Of a DNA stretch of 64,000 nt, positions 23,992 to 35,555 are shown in pieces; positions within the stretch are counted from its first letter, which is position 1; each line of letters starts with the position of its first letter. Source of the DNA: Microstegium vimineum. Its lineage: Eukaryota > Streptophyta > Magnoliopsida > Poales > Poaceae. The notes beneath the pieces were generated by a model. That model ran no database searches, was not told where the DNA came from, and saw only the letters and a program-made list of their open reading frames with translations. The stretch covers positions 11,608,931-11,672,930 of the forward strand of contig CM039139.1 in NCBI GenBank assembly GCA_022036555.1, written 5' to 3'. The position numbers and the translations under genes were made by a program.

Positions 23992-26160
23992 GATTCTATC
24001 ATCCCACCATTTCCATCCACCACCGTCGTCTGGTTCGGCAGTCTAGGGTTCGTTTCCACGGACCAGGGCGACTTCATAGTCTTTCCCTCCACCCGTGGCC
24101 TAGACATCAGCAGCTCCGCTGCGCCGGAACCAGCAAGGATCAAACGACGGTCCCTCCGCTTGCAACTCTGCCCTGCGATCAGGAGGAGGCGTGAGCGGCT
24201 TCGACGCGCTCGCCGTCGTGCGAGCTCTGGGGCGCCGGATGCCGTTCCCCCGGTCCCAGTTGGTGACATGACCCCTTCTCCTAGGGGTCCGCTTGACCCA
24301 CGCTTGTGGGCCGAGGGCGGGCGTCTCCCCAAGCGGGACTTCGGCTCTGCCACGTCGTCGTCCCCGGAGGCTCCTGTGGCCTCTCCGACACCCTCGACCC
24401 CGTCACCACAGCATGACCCGTTCCCGTACGGGCTCCGCAACAGTGCCGGACTCTACTCTGCATTTGCAGGGCTGCAGATACATACATACGATGAGCCTCC
24501 ATGGACCCCGTCGTGGGCGACGGCCGATCCCGTCACCACCACTTCACCGGGCGAGCCAGAACTGCCCCGTACGTGGGGCACGTTACGGCGGCGCCTGGAG
24601 GAGGAAGAAATGGGTAGGCTCTTCCCCCACTTCTACCACGCCGACCCCGACTCGGACTCTCCCGACGAGAGTTACGACTCCACTCGGGAGTGCTTCCACC
24701 TCGACGAGCAAACCGTCCTCCAGGACGATGTCGACGATACCGCGGCCACCGAAGAAGGGGGAGGGGCCAACGCCACACCACCTCGAGATGCCATTCCCCC
24801 AAGTCCTGATAGAGCCGATCCACCCCCCGATGTCCAGATTACGCAGGTCCGAGAGCTTCTCAGCAAACTCGAGGAGGAGCGTCTGCGTCTTCAGCAGCTC
24901 GAACACGCCCTCGAGCGGGATCGAGGGCGTCCTTAGGGTGGAGGAGCTCGCGAGCGGGCCCGGGAAGTTCACCGGCAGATCGTCGAGGAGGGGAACGCCG
25001 AACCCCGAGTCTTCAACCGCGCCAGCCAGAATGTCGTAGCAGCCGCGATGCTGCTTCGCGACATGCCGGCGCCATCGACCCCCCAGGCACGGCGTATCAG
25101 GGACGAAATCCAGGGGCTGCTCCAGACTGCGGCCGTGCAGCAGGCGGAGAGCTCGGCCTAGAGGCGTCGAGGGGCTGCCTCTGAGCGACAAGCAGCGCCC
25201 CCTCGACAGAATCGGGAGGTCTCTGTCCACCAAAACAAGGCGCCCCAGGGCCAGGTCGAGCGACGACCGGTTCAGGAACGCCTCGCCGACGACCTCCCCC
25301 CTCGAGTGAACAATCGACGTCGATATGGCGACGCCGAGGCTCGAGGCTACAGCGCTCACCGAGGTGTGCGCTACGACAGCGACGAAGACCGATGTCGGTC
25401 TCCGGAGCCGCCGGGGCCCCGAGTCTTCGGAAGAACTATCCGGCGGGCCTCCCTGCCCGTGCGTTTCTGACCACCCACCAGACTGATCAAATACAACGGC
25501 GAAACCAAGCCGGAACTCTGGCTTTCCGACTTCAGGCTGGCATGCCAGCTGGGTGGAGCCAAAGATGACCTCGTCATCATCCGGCAACTCCCATTGTTCC
25601 TCTCCGACACCGCTCGAAGGTGGCTCGAGGAGCTACCCCCGGACTTGATCCAGGACTGGTCCGACCTGGTCCGGATCTTCGAGGGCAACTTCAAGGACAC
25701 CTACGAGCGGCCGGGCAACTCCTGGGACCTTCGCAGCTGCAAGCAGAAGCCGGGGGAGACCCTCCGCGCCTTCACCCGCCGATTCTCGAAGCAGCGTACC
25801 GCATTGACCCACATCTCCGACCACGAGGTCATCACGGCGTTCATCGCCGGGACGACCTGCAAGGAGTTGGTGCGGGAGCTGGGGCGAAACATCCCCAAAA
25901 CCGCCAACGAGCTCATGGACGTCATCGCCAACTACGCGGCTGGCGAGGAGGCCGTTGGCGCATTCTTCCAGATTCCCCCAGGGAAGGGGAAGGGCAACGC
26001 GGATGAACCCGGGGGCTCGGACGATGGGCCCAAGAGAAACAAGGGGCCCAGGAGGAACAACGACGGTAACGGCGGCCGGAAGAAGAAGAAGAAGAACCAA
26101 CCGGGCCGGCGCAACATCGAGCCCAACGTCGAGCACGACGACGAGCCCGACGACCTTGTC
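23992..26160 (+). pseudogene. gag: Retrotransposon gag, interrupted by stops
   Basis: Gag forms the virus-like particle that packages element RNA. An open frame from the ATG at 23992 begins with a low-complexity, proline- and acid-rich part and a coiled segment near 24840-24920 (rich in L, E and R). It is then cut by in-frame stops at 24934 (TAG), 25159 (TAG) and 25468 (TGA). The same frame continues into the conserved retrotransposon gag domain at about 25480-25960, with LPLFLSDTARRWLEELPP, KQKPGETLRAFTRRFSKQ and TTCKELVRELGR. It ends in a basic tail rich in G, N and K. A zinc-knuckle-like C-x2-H-x5-H-x4-C (CPYHMGPANHRLEDC) follows near 26237. All three stops keep the frame, so they are point mutations. 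Confidence 0.85.
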
Positions 26161-26539
26161 GCTGCAGCGGACAAGCGGAAGCCTCGAGGGCCCCCTCCCG
26201 ACGGCGGCGTCTTCGATAAGATGCTGAAGGAGCCTTGCCCCTATCATATGGGGCCGGCCAACCACCGCCTCGAGGATTGCCGCATGCTCCGAAAGCACTT
26301 CGTCCCTCCTGGCCCTAGGAGAGACGACGACAAGGAAGACCCGCCCTGTGACGCCCACGTCAGGGGTGATGTCAAAAAAGGAGGCTTCCCCGAGATCCAC
26401 GACTGCTACATGATCTACGGGGGACCCTCGACTCGCCTCACCACGCGCCAGCGCAAGAGGGAGCGTCGAGAAGTTTTTTCCGTTCGGGCGCAGGCCCCGC
26501 GGTACCTCGACTGGTCCCACACGCTGATCACCTTCGATC

Positions 26540-26880
26540 AGGACGACCACCCCGAACACATCCCCAACGCGGGGGCTTATCCACTCGTCGTCGGCCCGAT
26601 CATCCTCATCACCCGCCTCACCAAGGTGCTCATGGATGGGGGGAGCAGCCTCAACATCATCTACGCCGAGACCCTCGACCTCCTAGGGATCCCGAGGACC
26701 ATGCTCCTGCCCAGCGCGGGGGGGTTCCACGGGATCGTCCCGGGGAAGAAGGCACTCCCGATCGGCCGCATCAAGCTGTCGGTCTGCTTCGGCGTCCCCT
26801 CGAACTTTCGAAAGGAAGAGTTGACCTTCGAGGTGGTCGCGTGGCGAGGCACCTACCACGCCATCATCGGTAGACCGGGT
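26540..26880 (+). pseudogene. Retrotransposon aspartic protease region
   Basis: The region continues in the gag frame. The active-site loop reads KVLMDGGSSLNIIYAETLDLL (Asp codon 26634-26636), that is Asp-Gly-Gly-Ser-Ser in place of Asp-Thr/Ser-Gly, followed by hydrophobic strands and RGTYHAIIGRP, the usual ILGRP-like end. Just after that motif, at about 26878, the frame shifts by one base and the reading continues in another frame (26892-27189). DGG-type protease loops occur in related plant elements, so this may be normal for the lineage. Confidence 0.75.
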
Positions 26881-26891
26881 ACGCCAAGTTC

Positions 26892-29030
26892 ATGGCGGTC
26901 CCGAACTACACCTACCTCAAGCTCAAAATGCCGGGGCCCTCGGGGGTCATCACCGTCGACACCTCCTACGAGCACGCATACGACTGCGACGTCGAGTGCG
27001 TGGAAAAAGCCGAGGCCCGTGAGGAGTCGGCTATCCTCGCGGTCCTCAACGACTTGTCCGGAGAGATCCCCGACCCCAAGCGCCACGCTGGCAACTTCAA
27101 GCCGGCGGAGGACACAAAGACCGTCCCGCTCGACCCCGGCCTCGCGGATGGGAAGGTGCTGACGATCAGTGCCACCCTCGAGCCCAAATAGGAAGCCATG
27201 CTCGTCGACTTTCTCCGTGCGAACGCCGACGTGTTCGTGTGGAGTCCCTCGGACATGCCGGGCATCCCGAGGGAAGTCGCCGAGCACTCCTTGGACATCC
27301 GAGCCGGGTCCAAACTGGTGAAGCAACGCCTGCGCCGCTTCGACGAGGAGAAGCGCAGGATCATCGGGGAGGAGGTCGACAAGCTTTTGAAGGCCGGATT
27401 CATCAAGGAGGTACATCATCCCGAGTGGTTAGCTAATCCTGTGCTTGTAAAGAAAAAGAATGGGAAGGATAGGATGTGTGTAGACTACACCAGTTTGAAT
27501 AAAGCATGTCCTAAAGTTCCTTTTTCTTTACCGCGCATCGACCAAATAGTAGATTCCACTTCGGGATGTGAAACCCTTTGCTTCCTTGATGCGTATTCCG
27601 GCTACCACCAAATAAAGATGAAGGAGTCCGATCAGCTCGCGACCTCCTTCATCACTCCCTTCGGCATGTTTTGCTACCTCACCATGCCCTTCGGCTTGCG
27701 GAACGCCGGGGCCACCTACTAGCGATGCATGCTCCACGTCTTCGGGAAACACATAGGGCCGACCGTCGAGGCCTACGTCGATGACATCGTGGTCAAGTCC
27801 AGAACCGTCGGAAATCTGGTCGGAGACCTCGAGATCGCGTTTGGGTGCCTCAGGGCTAATCGCATAAACTGAACCCCGAGAAGTGTGTCTTCGGGGTCCC
27901 TCGAGGCATGCTCTTAGGGTACATAGTTTCCTAGCGCGGCATCGAGGCCAATCCCGAGAAGGTAACCGCCATCACGAGGATGGACCCGATCAACGACCTC
28001 AAGAGCGTGCAAAGGGTTACTGGGTGCCTCGCCGCCCTCAGTCGTTTCATCTCGAGGCTCGGAGAGAAGGCCCTACCCCTTTACCGCCTCCTGAAGAAGA
28101 CGGAACACTTTGCGTGGACCACCGAAGCCGAGGAATCGCTCTCGATGCTCAAGGCCTTGCTCACCTCGCCCCCGGTCTTGGTACCCCCGAGCCCGGCCGA
28201 GCCCCTCTTGCTCTATGTCGCAGCAACTACCCAGGTAGTCAGCGCGGTCATAGTAGTCGAGAGGGAGGAGGAAGGACATGCCCTGCCGGTTCAGAGGCCT
28301 GTCTACTTCGTGAGCGAGGTCCTCTCCGAGACCAAGACGAGGTATCCCCACATCCAGAAGCTCCTATACGCGGTCGTCCTCACTCGGCGGAAGCTCAAAC
28401 ACTATTTCCTAGGCCATCCGGTCACTGTGGTTTCATCTTTCCCCCTCGGAGAGATAATCCAGAACCGGGAGGCATCGGGAAGGATCGCCAAGTGGTCCAC
28501 CGAGCTCATGGGGGAGACCCTCTCCTATGCCCCTCGGAAGGCTATCAAGTCTCAGGTACTGGCAGATTTCGTTGCAGAATGGACCGACACCCAACTACCC
28601 CCAGCGCAGGTTCAGAGCGAGCTCTGGACTATGTACCTCGATGGGTCGTTGATGAAGACGGGAGCAGGCACCGGATTGCTATTCATATCACCCTCAGGGG
28701 TCCATATGCGCTACGTCATCCGCCTCCACTACCCCGCCTCCAACAACGTCGCCGAATACGAGGCCCTCGTCAACGGCCTGCGCATCGCCATCGAGCTCGC
28801 GGTTCGACGCCTCGACGTGCGAGGGGACTCTCAGTTGGTGATCGACCAAGTGATGAAAGACTCGAGCTGCCACGACCCTAAGATGGAAGCCTAGTGCAAG
28901 GAGGTCCGAAGGCTCGAGGACAAGTTCTATGGCCTCGAACTCAACCACGTAGCCCGTCGATACAACGAAGCAGCCGACGAGCTGGCCAAAATCGCGTCTA
29001 CTCGAGGGACGGTCCCCCCCCGACATCTTC
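26892..29030 (+). pseudogene. pol: Retrotransposon reverse transcriptase and RNase H, interrupted
   Basis: RT copies element RNA into DNA and RNase H removes the RNA strand. RT motifs are present: HPEWLANPVLVKKKNGK, RMCVDYTSLNKACPK, FLDAYSGYHQI, TPFGMFCYLTMPFGLRNAGA and the catalytic YVDD at 27774-27785. The RNase H core is near 28630-29000 (MYLDGS, NNVAEYEALVNGL, VRGDSQLVI). The connection includes FAWTTEAEESLSMLK and YAVVLTRRKLKHYF. In-frame TAG stops lie at 27189, 27720, 27932 and 28892, and a frameshift lies near 27860. Three of the TAG codons sit where glutamine CAG would be expected from family context, pointing to C-to-T change. The RT is therefore not translatable as one protein. Confidence 0.9.
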
Positions 29031-29140
29031 TCGAGGGATCTGCACACACCATCCGTCGACCTAGGCTCGGGGGCTCCCGCCCTCGAGCAAGGGGTCGACC
29101 CATCCCCCTCGACCGATCCCCCCTCGAGCGAGGAGAGGTC

Positions 29141-30427
29141 ATGGAGATCGACGGGGCCGCCGCGGCGCCAACCCCTCCGACGGATTGGCGCGCGCCTTAC
29201 CTCGAGTACCTGACGCGAGGCGAACTCCCGGAAGACCGCACAGAAGCCCGTCGAGTAGCTCGGCGTGCCAAAACCTATGTCCTATACGGGGATGGCCGCG
29301 AACTATATCGACGTAGCCCGTCGGGTGTACTTCAACGTTGCCTCACCCTCGAGGAGGGGAGGGCATTGCTGAAGGACCTACACTCGGGGCCTTGTGGCCA
29401 CCACGCGGCGTCGAGAACGCTGGTAGGAAGTGCCTTTCGACAGGGCTTCTACTGGCCGACGGCTGTCAACGACGCCACCAAACTTGTTCGATCCTGCCAG
29501 GGATGCCAATTCTACGCCAGGCAGACCCACCTACCCGCCCAAGCTCTTCAGATGATACCCATAACTTGGCCGTTCGCAGTATGGGGGCTCGACATGGTCG
29601 GCCCCCTGAAAAGAACCAAGGGTGGGCACACTCACCTGCTCGTGGCTATCGACAAGTTCTCGAAGTGGATCGAGGCTCGACCCATCGCCAATATCCAGTC
29701 TCGGCAAGCCGTGCTATTCTTCACCGACATCATCCACCGCTTCGGGGTCCCCAACGTCATCATCACCGACAACGGCACGCAGTTTACCGGCCAAAAGTTC
29801 CTGGACTTCTGTGACCACCACCACATCAGGGTGAATTGGTCCGCAGTTGCCCACCCTCGAACTAACGGTCAGGTCGAGCGTGCCAACGGTATGGTTTTGC
29901 AGGGCCTCAAGCCAAGGATCTTCGACCGGCTGAACAGACATGGAAGGAGATGGGTCGACGAGCTGCCCACTGTGCTATGGAGTCTCCGAACGACACCGAG
30001 TCGAGCCACGGGGTTCTCCCCGTTCTTCTTGGTCTATGGGTCCGAGGCCGTCCTCCCCACTGACCTCGAGTACGGGTCCCCTCGACTGAAAGCCTACAGC
30101 GAGCAAGCCAACACGGCAGCCCGAGAGGACTCCCTCGAACATCTCGAGGAAGCTCGTGACATGGCCCTCTTCAAGTCGGCTCAGTACCAGCAGACGCTGC
30201 GGCGCTACCACGACAAAAACGTGCGCAAAAGGGACCTCAACGTCGGCGACCTCGTTCTGCGCCGTCGACAGAGCAACAAGGGGCGTCATAAGTTGACACC
30301 ACCTTGGGAGGGACCCTTCATCGTGGCAGAGGTGCTGAAGCCTGGCACTTACAAACTGAAGAACGCGAAGGGCGAGATCTTCACCAACGCGTGGAACATC
30401 GAACAGCTACGTCGCTTCTATCCCTGA
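29141..30427 (+). CDS. Retrotransposon integrase domain (open)
   Basis: Inserts the cDNA into the host chromosome. The H-C zinc-binding module is near 29380-29510 (HSGPCGHH, then RSCQGCQFY). The core has LDMVGP (Asp codon 29591), ITDNGTQF (Asp 29768) and NGQVERAN (Glu 29876), that is D-x58-D-x35-E, the classic spacing. The C-terminal part (NVRKRDLNVGDLVLRR, then PPWEGPFIV and GTYKL) is the GPY/F-type DNA-binding module of gypsy integrases. The frame is open to a TGA at 30425. The start given is only the first ATG; in an intact element this is the last part of a polyprotein. Confidence 0.92.
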   Translation: MEIDGAAAAPTPPTDWRAPYLEYLTRGELPEDRTEARRVARRAKTYVLYGDGRELYRRSPSGVLQRCLTLEEGRALLKDLHSGPCGHHAASRTLVGSAFRQGFYWPTAVNDATKLVRSCQGCQFYARQTHLPAQALQMIPITWPFAVWGLDMVGPLKRTKGGHTHLLVAIDKFSKWIEARPIANIQSRQAVLFFTDIIHRFGVPNVIITDNGTQFTGQKFLDFCDHHHIRVNWSAVAHPRTNGQVERANGMVLQGLKPRIFDRLNRHGRRWVDELPTVLWSLRTTPSRATGFSPFFLVYGSEAVLPTDLEYGSPRLKAYSEQANTAAREDSLEHLEEARDMALFKSAQYQQTLRRYHDKNVRKRDLNVGDLVLRRRQSNKGRHKLTPPWEGPFIVAEVLKPGTYKLKNAKGEIFTNAWNIEQLRRFYP

Positions 30428-30476
30428 GGCCCCAGGGCCTTGTACATTTTCGCATTTATGTACAAATTCTCGAATG

Positions 30477-30482
30477 AATAAA
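30477..30482 (+). terminator. AATAAA just after pol
   Basis: A canonical polyadenylation hexamer 50 bases after the integrase stop and 6.9 kb before the 3' LTR. It would allow a short gag-pol transcript that ends inside the element; this is inferred from position only. Confidence 0.35.
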
Positions 30483-30520
30483 ATGTTCTCGAAACACATT
30501 TCACGTTCGTTCGTAGCTCG

Positions 30521-31205
30521 AAGGTAGCCTCGACTTTGCCCGGGCGAAGTCGAGCTCCCCTCGGGGGCTGACAGGAGGGCACCCCCTACTAAGGCCCCGA
30601 AAAACCCATACGCTTTTTTGAAACTCGACCCTCCCTCTCGATCTTCGCCTCGAGTACGCTTCATAACTAAGTAAAGGTGCCTCGAACTCCCTAAGGGTCG
30701 AGGGTGTCGTTGAGCCAGGGACTCACCTACGCCCCAGGGCTACGGTATCCCCGCTCGCCACCTCCCTTCCAGGGATAAGAGCGTGCGTCGAATACTTAGT
30801 TCACAAGCGTCGACTTAGGCAAAGAAAAGTAGAGAGAGCTCGAGAAGTAGAAATAACGAGACAAACCCGTCTATAGCACTAAGGTAGCCTCGACTTGGCC
30901 TCAGCAAAGTCGAGCCTCCCTCGAGGGCTAACAGGGGGGCACCCCCCTCCTAAGTCTCCGAAAAACTCGAACGTTTTTTCGAAATTCGACTCTCCCTCTC
31001 GTTCTTTCCCTCGAGTACGCTTCTTAACTAAGTAAAGGCGCCTCGAGCTCCCTAAGGGTCGAGGGTGTCGTCGAGCCAGGGACCCACCTACGCCCCGGGC
31101 TACGGTATCCCCGCTCGCCACCCCCTTCCAGGGATAAGAGCGTGCGTCGAACACTTAGTTCACAAGCGTCGACTCAGGCAAAGAAAAGCAGGGAAAGCTC
31201 GAAAA
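30521..31205. repeat. 360 bp tandem duplication in the retrotransposon
   Basis: Two copies begin at 30521 and 30881, each with AAGGTAGCCTCGACTT, followed by the phrases AACTAAGTAAAGG, CTAAGGGTCGAGGGTGTCGT, GCTACGGTATCCCCGCTCGC and AACACTTAGTTCACAAGCGTCGA or close variants. The period is exactly 360 and the copies differ at scattered bases. The second copy decays after about 325 bases. No coding role is seen. Confidence 0.92.
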
Positions 31206-31340
31206 AACAATATTAACTGCATGCATCTCGATCAAAACGCATTATACACAAAAAGCCCTTGGGGGCTTGGCATTGTATCAGTACAATGGCCTAACTATTA
31301 CATGGACCTTTTTGTCCAGATATGGCTCGCAGGCCCGGGA

Positions 31341-34300
31341 CTACCCGTCGACACCATCTGAGGGCTGCTCGTCCACCGAGGGGATCACTTCGGGCTCGAA
31401 GAGGCTCGCCAGCATGCCTCCAGGCACCTCTGCGTGATCCATCAACTCCTGGCATTTCGCGTCATTCTCTTCCTTGGTCAGCTGCGGGTCGGTGGCGAAC
31501 CCGTCGACAACGAGGTTGAGGTCCACGTCGTAGAATGAGTTGACGACCGCGAGGGCCCGCTTCACGCCCACATGCAGGGCGGCTCGGACGTTCTCCGTCA
31601 CCCCCCGCGTCATGGAGTAGAAGCGGCGCAACAAGGAGTCCCCTCGAGCATCCCCCTCGACCTCCGGCTCTGGCTTGACCGAGAGGTCGTTGCAGAAGGT
31701 GTTGATGGCGGCCGCGAGCGTCGCGTTGAGGTTCGCCTCGGTGCCAAGGAGGCCCTGAAGATTGTCCAGGTCCTTGTGGGCGCGGGCATTCTCCTTCGCA
31801 AGCTCTGCCGAAACAAGCACGCAACAGTCAAAACCCAACAAAAAAGCAGAAAAAAGGTCGAGGCAGGACAGACTCTGCAACACCCGAAGCACTCACCTTG
31901 GGCCTGCACGTCCAGGGTGGAGTAGGCCTGCTCGGTATCCTCGAGCTGGCGGCGGATGTCTTCAAGGTCGGAGGACTGGTCCTTAACCTTGGCCTCGAGG
32001 CCCTCGATGGTCTTGCCTGCGTCCTCGAGGGCCCTCCTCTGGTTCATCGCCACCACGCCCAAGGAGGTCGCGCGGGTCCGAGCCTTCTCCTCCGAGGTGG
32101 CCAGAGCGTCGCGCTCGCGGGAGACGGCGTCGAGGTCTCCCCGGAGCCCTCAGATGCCTTCCCTCAGCCGGGCGGCCTCCTCCTCGGCCTTGCGCTGGGC
32201 CTCGAGGGCAGCATCCCGCTCCCGCCCGACGGTGACGGTCGACCGAAGGGTGTCGTCGAGCTTCGCTTGCGCCGACGACAAGGCCTCCCAGGCTTCCTTC
32301 TGGATGGCCTCGTAGCCGGCCTTCGCGTGGGCGATCTTCGACTCGGCATCCTTCTGAACAGTCGCCGCCTCCGCCTTCGCGCGAGCGACCTCATCCCTCG
32401 CCTTATCCAGCGAGGCGTGGAGGGTCGAGAGTTGTCCCTGTACTCGGAGAATGTACTGGGACTTCTCGTAGGACCTCACCCGCAGCGACTGACGAGGATA
32501 AAAATGGAGATCGTCAACAAACGGCAACCAGACAGTTCAAAATACAATCTAAGGTAGAACAGAACCTACCTCCATTCCCTCGCGTATGTCCGCGGCGGCG
32601 ACCTCCGCAGCGCGACGTACCGAGTGTTCAAACAAGGCTCGATACTCCTCGACGTTCTCCCACCGTCGGAGCTCGGACTGGTCGTCGAGCGTGAGGAAAA
32701 CCCGCTCGGGGTCTCGAGGGTCCGCGACCTCGAGAACCTCCTGGCCCCAGACTGCGCTGCGGGCGGTGATCCTCTGCTCCATCGTCCCCGTAACGCCATC
32801 GCGTAGGTGCCCCCCCTCCTCGATAAGCGGAAAGGGGCGAGGCTTCTTCCTCTGGGCCACCTCGCGAGGACGTCGACGGCCCCACCAAGCCGTCGCCACC
32901 GGTAGAAGAAGATCCCGGCCAATAGTACGGCCCTGCGCGATGAAGGACTCGAAAAAGTAAATACCCAGCAAGGCGAACCCACCGCATCTCGAGCGAGTCG
33001 AAGTGTAACTTACCTCGAGAGAGCGGCCCCCCAACCTCGAGGGGAGGCTGAGCCACCTCCGGCTCCGCCCGAGGAGCCGCGATGATGGCCATTTCCGCCG
33101 GGTCCACCAGCTCGGCCACCATCTCGTCCACCTAGGCGGGGGTGGACTCCATCAACATCCCGCCCTGTACCGGCGCGGGCGTTCCCTCGACGCGCTCGAC
33201 CGGACCTCCCGCCTCGAGCCCCGGCGTCGTCGAGGGGCCCTCGGGCGCGGCGGTAGTCGTACCCCCGCACTCGAGCTGGAGTCGAGCCTCCAGCACAGCC
33301 AGGCCCTCGGGCCAACGCCCCGGCGTTGGGTGAGCCAGGGCCTCCCGCTCGTTCACAGGGGCCTGGGGCCTGGCCACCTCCACCACCTCGGCCGCGACTG
33401 TTGTCGGCAGAAGCTCCGCGCCCCCTACGGCGCCAGATGCGACTTCTTCTGACGGCCGCGCGGGCGCCACGACCGTCGCTTCGGCGGCCACCGCCGGCGC
33501 GCTCGCCCCCTCCGCCGTCTGGGCAGACGCCGAGGCCCCTTGTGCCTCCCCCCGTGCCGCCACCTCCTGGGCCGTGGCTGCCCGTGCCGCCTCGGGGGCG
33601 ACCGTCGAAGGGGGCGGGGCGGCAGGATCGACCTCGGCGGCTGCTTGAACTGCGGCCCCCGTCTTCAGGTTTTTGGCGGGGGCGGGGGACACGGCTCCCT
33701 GCCGGCGCTTCGACCTAAAAAAGGAACACGTGCACAATAATAAGCACGGGTCCTTACTGACAAAAAGACAAAACAGACAACGACTATAAAATCGACTTAC
33801 CCCGTCGGAGCCCGGCGCTTCGGCCCGGCGACCGTCGGGCTGGTCGAGCTCCTGAGCACCACCGCCTGGGGGGCGGGGGTTGAGGCGGCCCTCGGCACCT
33901 TCTCCCGGGCAGGGGCCGGCGGTGCCACCGTCGTGCCTTTGCCGGCCCCCACCTGCGCTGACGGGCCCGGCGCCCGTGCGCTCGACGCAGCAGGCTTCGG
34001 GGGCTCGCTCGATCGACCCTTTGACGGCGGCCCCACCTTCGTCCCCTTGCCGGTCCCCACCTGCGCTGGCGGGCCCGGCACTCGTGCACTCGATACGGCG
34101 GGCGTCGGGGGCTCGCTCGGTCGACCCCCCGACGAGGGCCGCGGCGTCTGCGACCGCGTCTGCCGCGGCACGACTTCTTGCGAAGCCACGGGGTGCTCCG
34201 CCCGTGGCACAGCTTCAACGAAAGGGGCCGACCTCAAGGTCGACCCCTCCTGTCCACCAGTAGCAACGGCCGCCTGCTCAGGCGCCGTCTCCTCCTCCTC

Positions 34301-35555
34301 CTCCAGATCGCTCTAGTTCGTATCTTCCTCCTCCTCGTCCTCCTCTTCCGAGGGCGACAACTCCTCATCGAGGCCCAACCGCCTCTGTTGGGCCCGGCGT
34401 TGATCTCTCAGCTCTTTCTCCCGAGCCTTCCTGGCCGTCTTCGCCTTGGCCTTGTCCTTGTCGGCTTTCTGCTTCTCCCCACGGAGGCGATTTGCCTCTT
34501 TCGTGGCCCGGTCCTCCTTCACCGGCGGAGGCGAGGGTTTGTAGGACACCCTCCCCTGCGGAACGCAAGGCAGTTAGAGCACGGGCGGAGAAGACGGAAA
34601 GGACGAGAGCGAGGACTCTAACCGCAGGAAAAGACCTTACCAGCTCAAAGAAGCCCTCGTCCGGCTTCATGGGGACCTTCGCGACGTTCTTGGGGTCGAC
34701 CCCCCCCCCCCCCGCAAAGAAATGGCGGACGCGGCCGACCACCCGGTCCGGGGTCAGTTCTTCTTCGACGAAGCGGCAGCCCGATAGATCGACCCCCGGA
34801 CCCATCTCGTCGATGCGGAGGGGTCGAGCCATCAGTGACAGAACCCGCCGTCGGTGGAACGCCGACGTGACGATCTCCGCGGTGAGCCCCTTCTCCTTCA
34901 AACGCTTGAGCGCGTCCAGCAAGTCGTTGAGGCGCTTCTGCTTGTCCGTCGGGACGCCATATCCCCAGCGGTCGAGCTCGGCATCGAGTGTCCTCCCGGT
35001 GTACGCCGGGAGTAGATCGTCGTCATTCCTCAGGTAGAACCATCCGGAGTGCCATCCAGAGTGGCTCGAGGACGGGTTCGCCGGGAGCCAAAACTTCGGC
35101 CGCTTGACGGAGATGCTGCAGCACCCGGCTCTGACCTTTCGGCGGGTGCCCTTGTTGACCGAGGCATGGAAGATGCTGGCCTTGAAGATGTGAAGCCACA
35201 GCTCCCAATGGGGCTCGATCCCCAGGTAGCCTTCGCACACCGCGGCGAAGACCGCCGCCTGGCTGACGCCGTTGGGGGTGAGGTGCTGGAGCTCCACTTC
35301 GTAGTGGTAGAGGAGCGCGCGCAGAAAGCGGCTGGGTGGGGCCCCCAGCCCCGCCCGGTGGAAGACCTCGAACGACACCACGTACCCCTCCGGCGGGTTG
35401 GGCTCGGCGTGGTCCCGCGGCGGAGCTATCCACTCCGGCCTCTCCGCCGTGGTAACGGGCCGGAGAAGACCACTCTCCACCAACCCCATCAGATACGACT
35501 GACGGATCGAGGAGGCGGGCCAGTCATCGGTGCCGACGAGCTGGAAAGTGGCCAT
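31341..35555 (-). pseudogene. Antisense multi-exon gene of the retrotransposon (Transposase_28-like)
   Basis: Minus-strand gene within the element. Exons: 35555-34641 (ATG), 34555-33801, 33714-33014, about 32950-32570, 32488-31897 and 31804-31341 (TAG). Most junctions are consensus GT-AG and keep phase. Exon 1 (305 residues) reads like the 'putative gypsy type transposon' domain, with FQLVGTDDWPASSIRQSYLM, GYVVSFEVFHRAGLGAPPSR and EGYLGIEPHWELWLHIFKAS. Exon 2 is Lys/Glu-rich, then Pro/Ala/Ser-rich. Exons 4 to 6 are long coiled coils (A-K-A-E, L-E-D-I-R-R-Q-L types). In-frame stops at 34313 and 33132 (TAG) and 32150 (TGA) break it, and the exon 3-4 junction does not keep phase. Such antisense genes are known in Grande-like elements; their function is unknown. 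Confidence 0.75.

Noticed and set aside
24583..25587. 334-codon minus-strand frame opposite gag
   Set aside because: It mirrors the GC-rich gag region; no domain is recognised and it overlaps conserved sense gag sequence.
25633..26559. 308-codon minus-strand frame opposite the gag domain
   Set aside because: It is a shadow of the conserved sense gag domain.
27883..28881. 332-codon second frame over RT/RNase H
   Set aside because: The overlapping frame contains the true RT connection and RNase H motifs; this one is a shadow.
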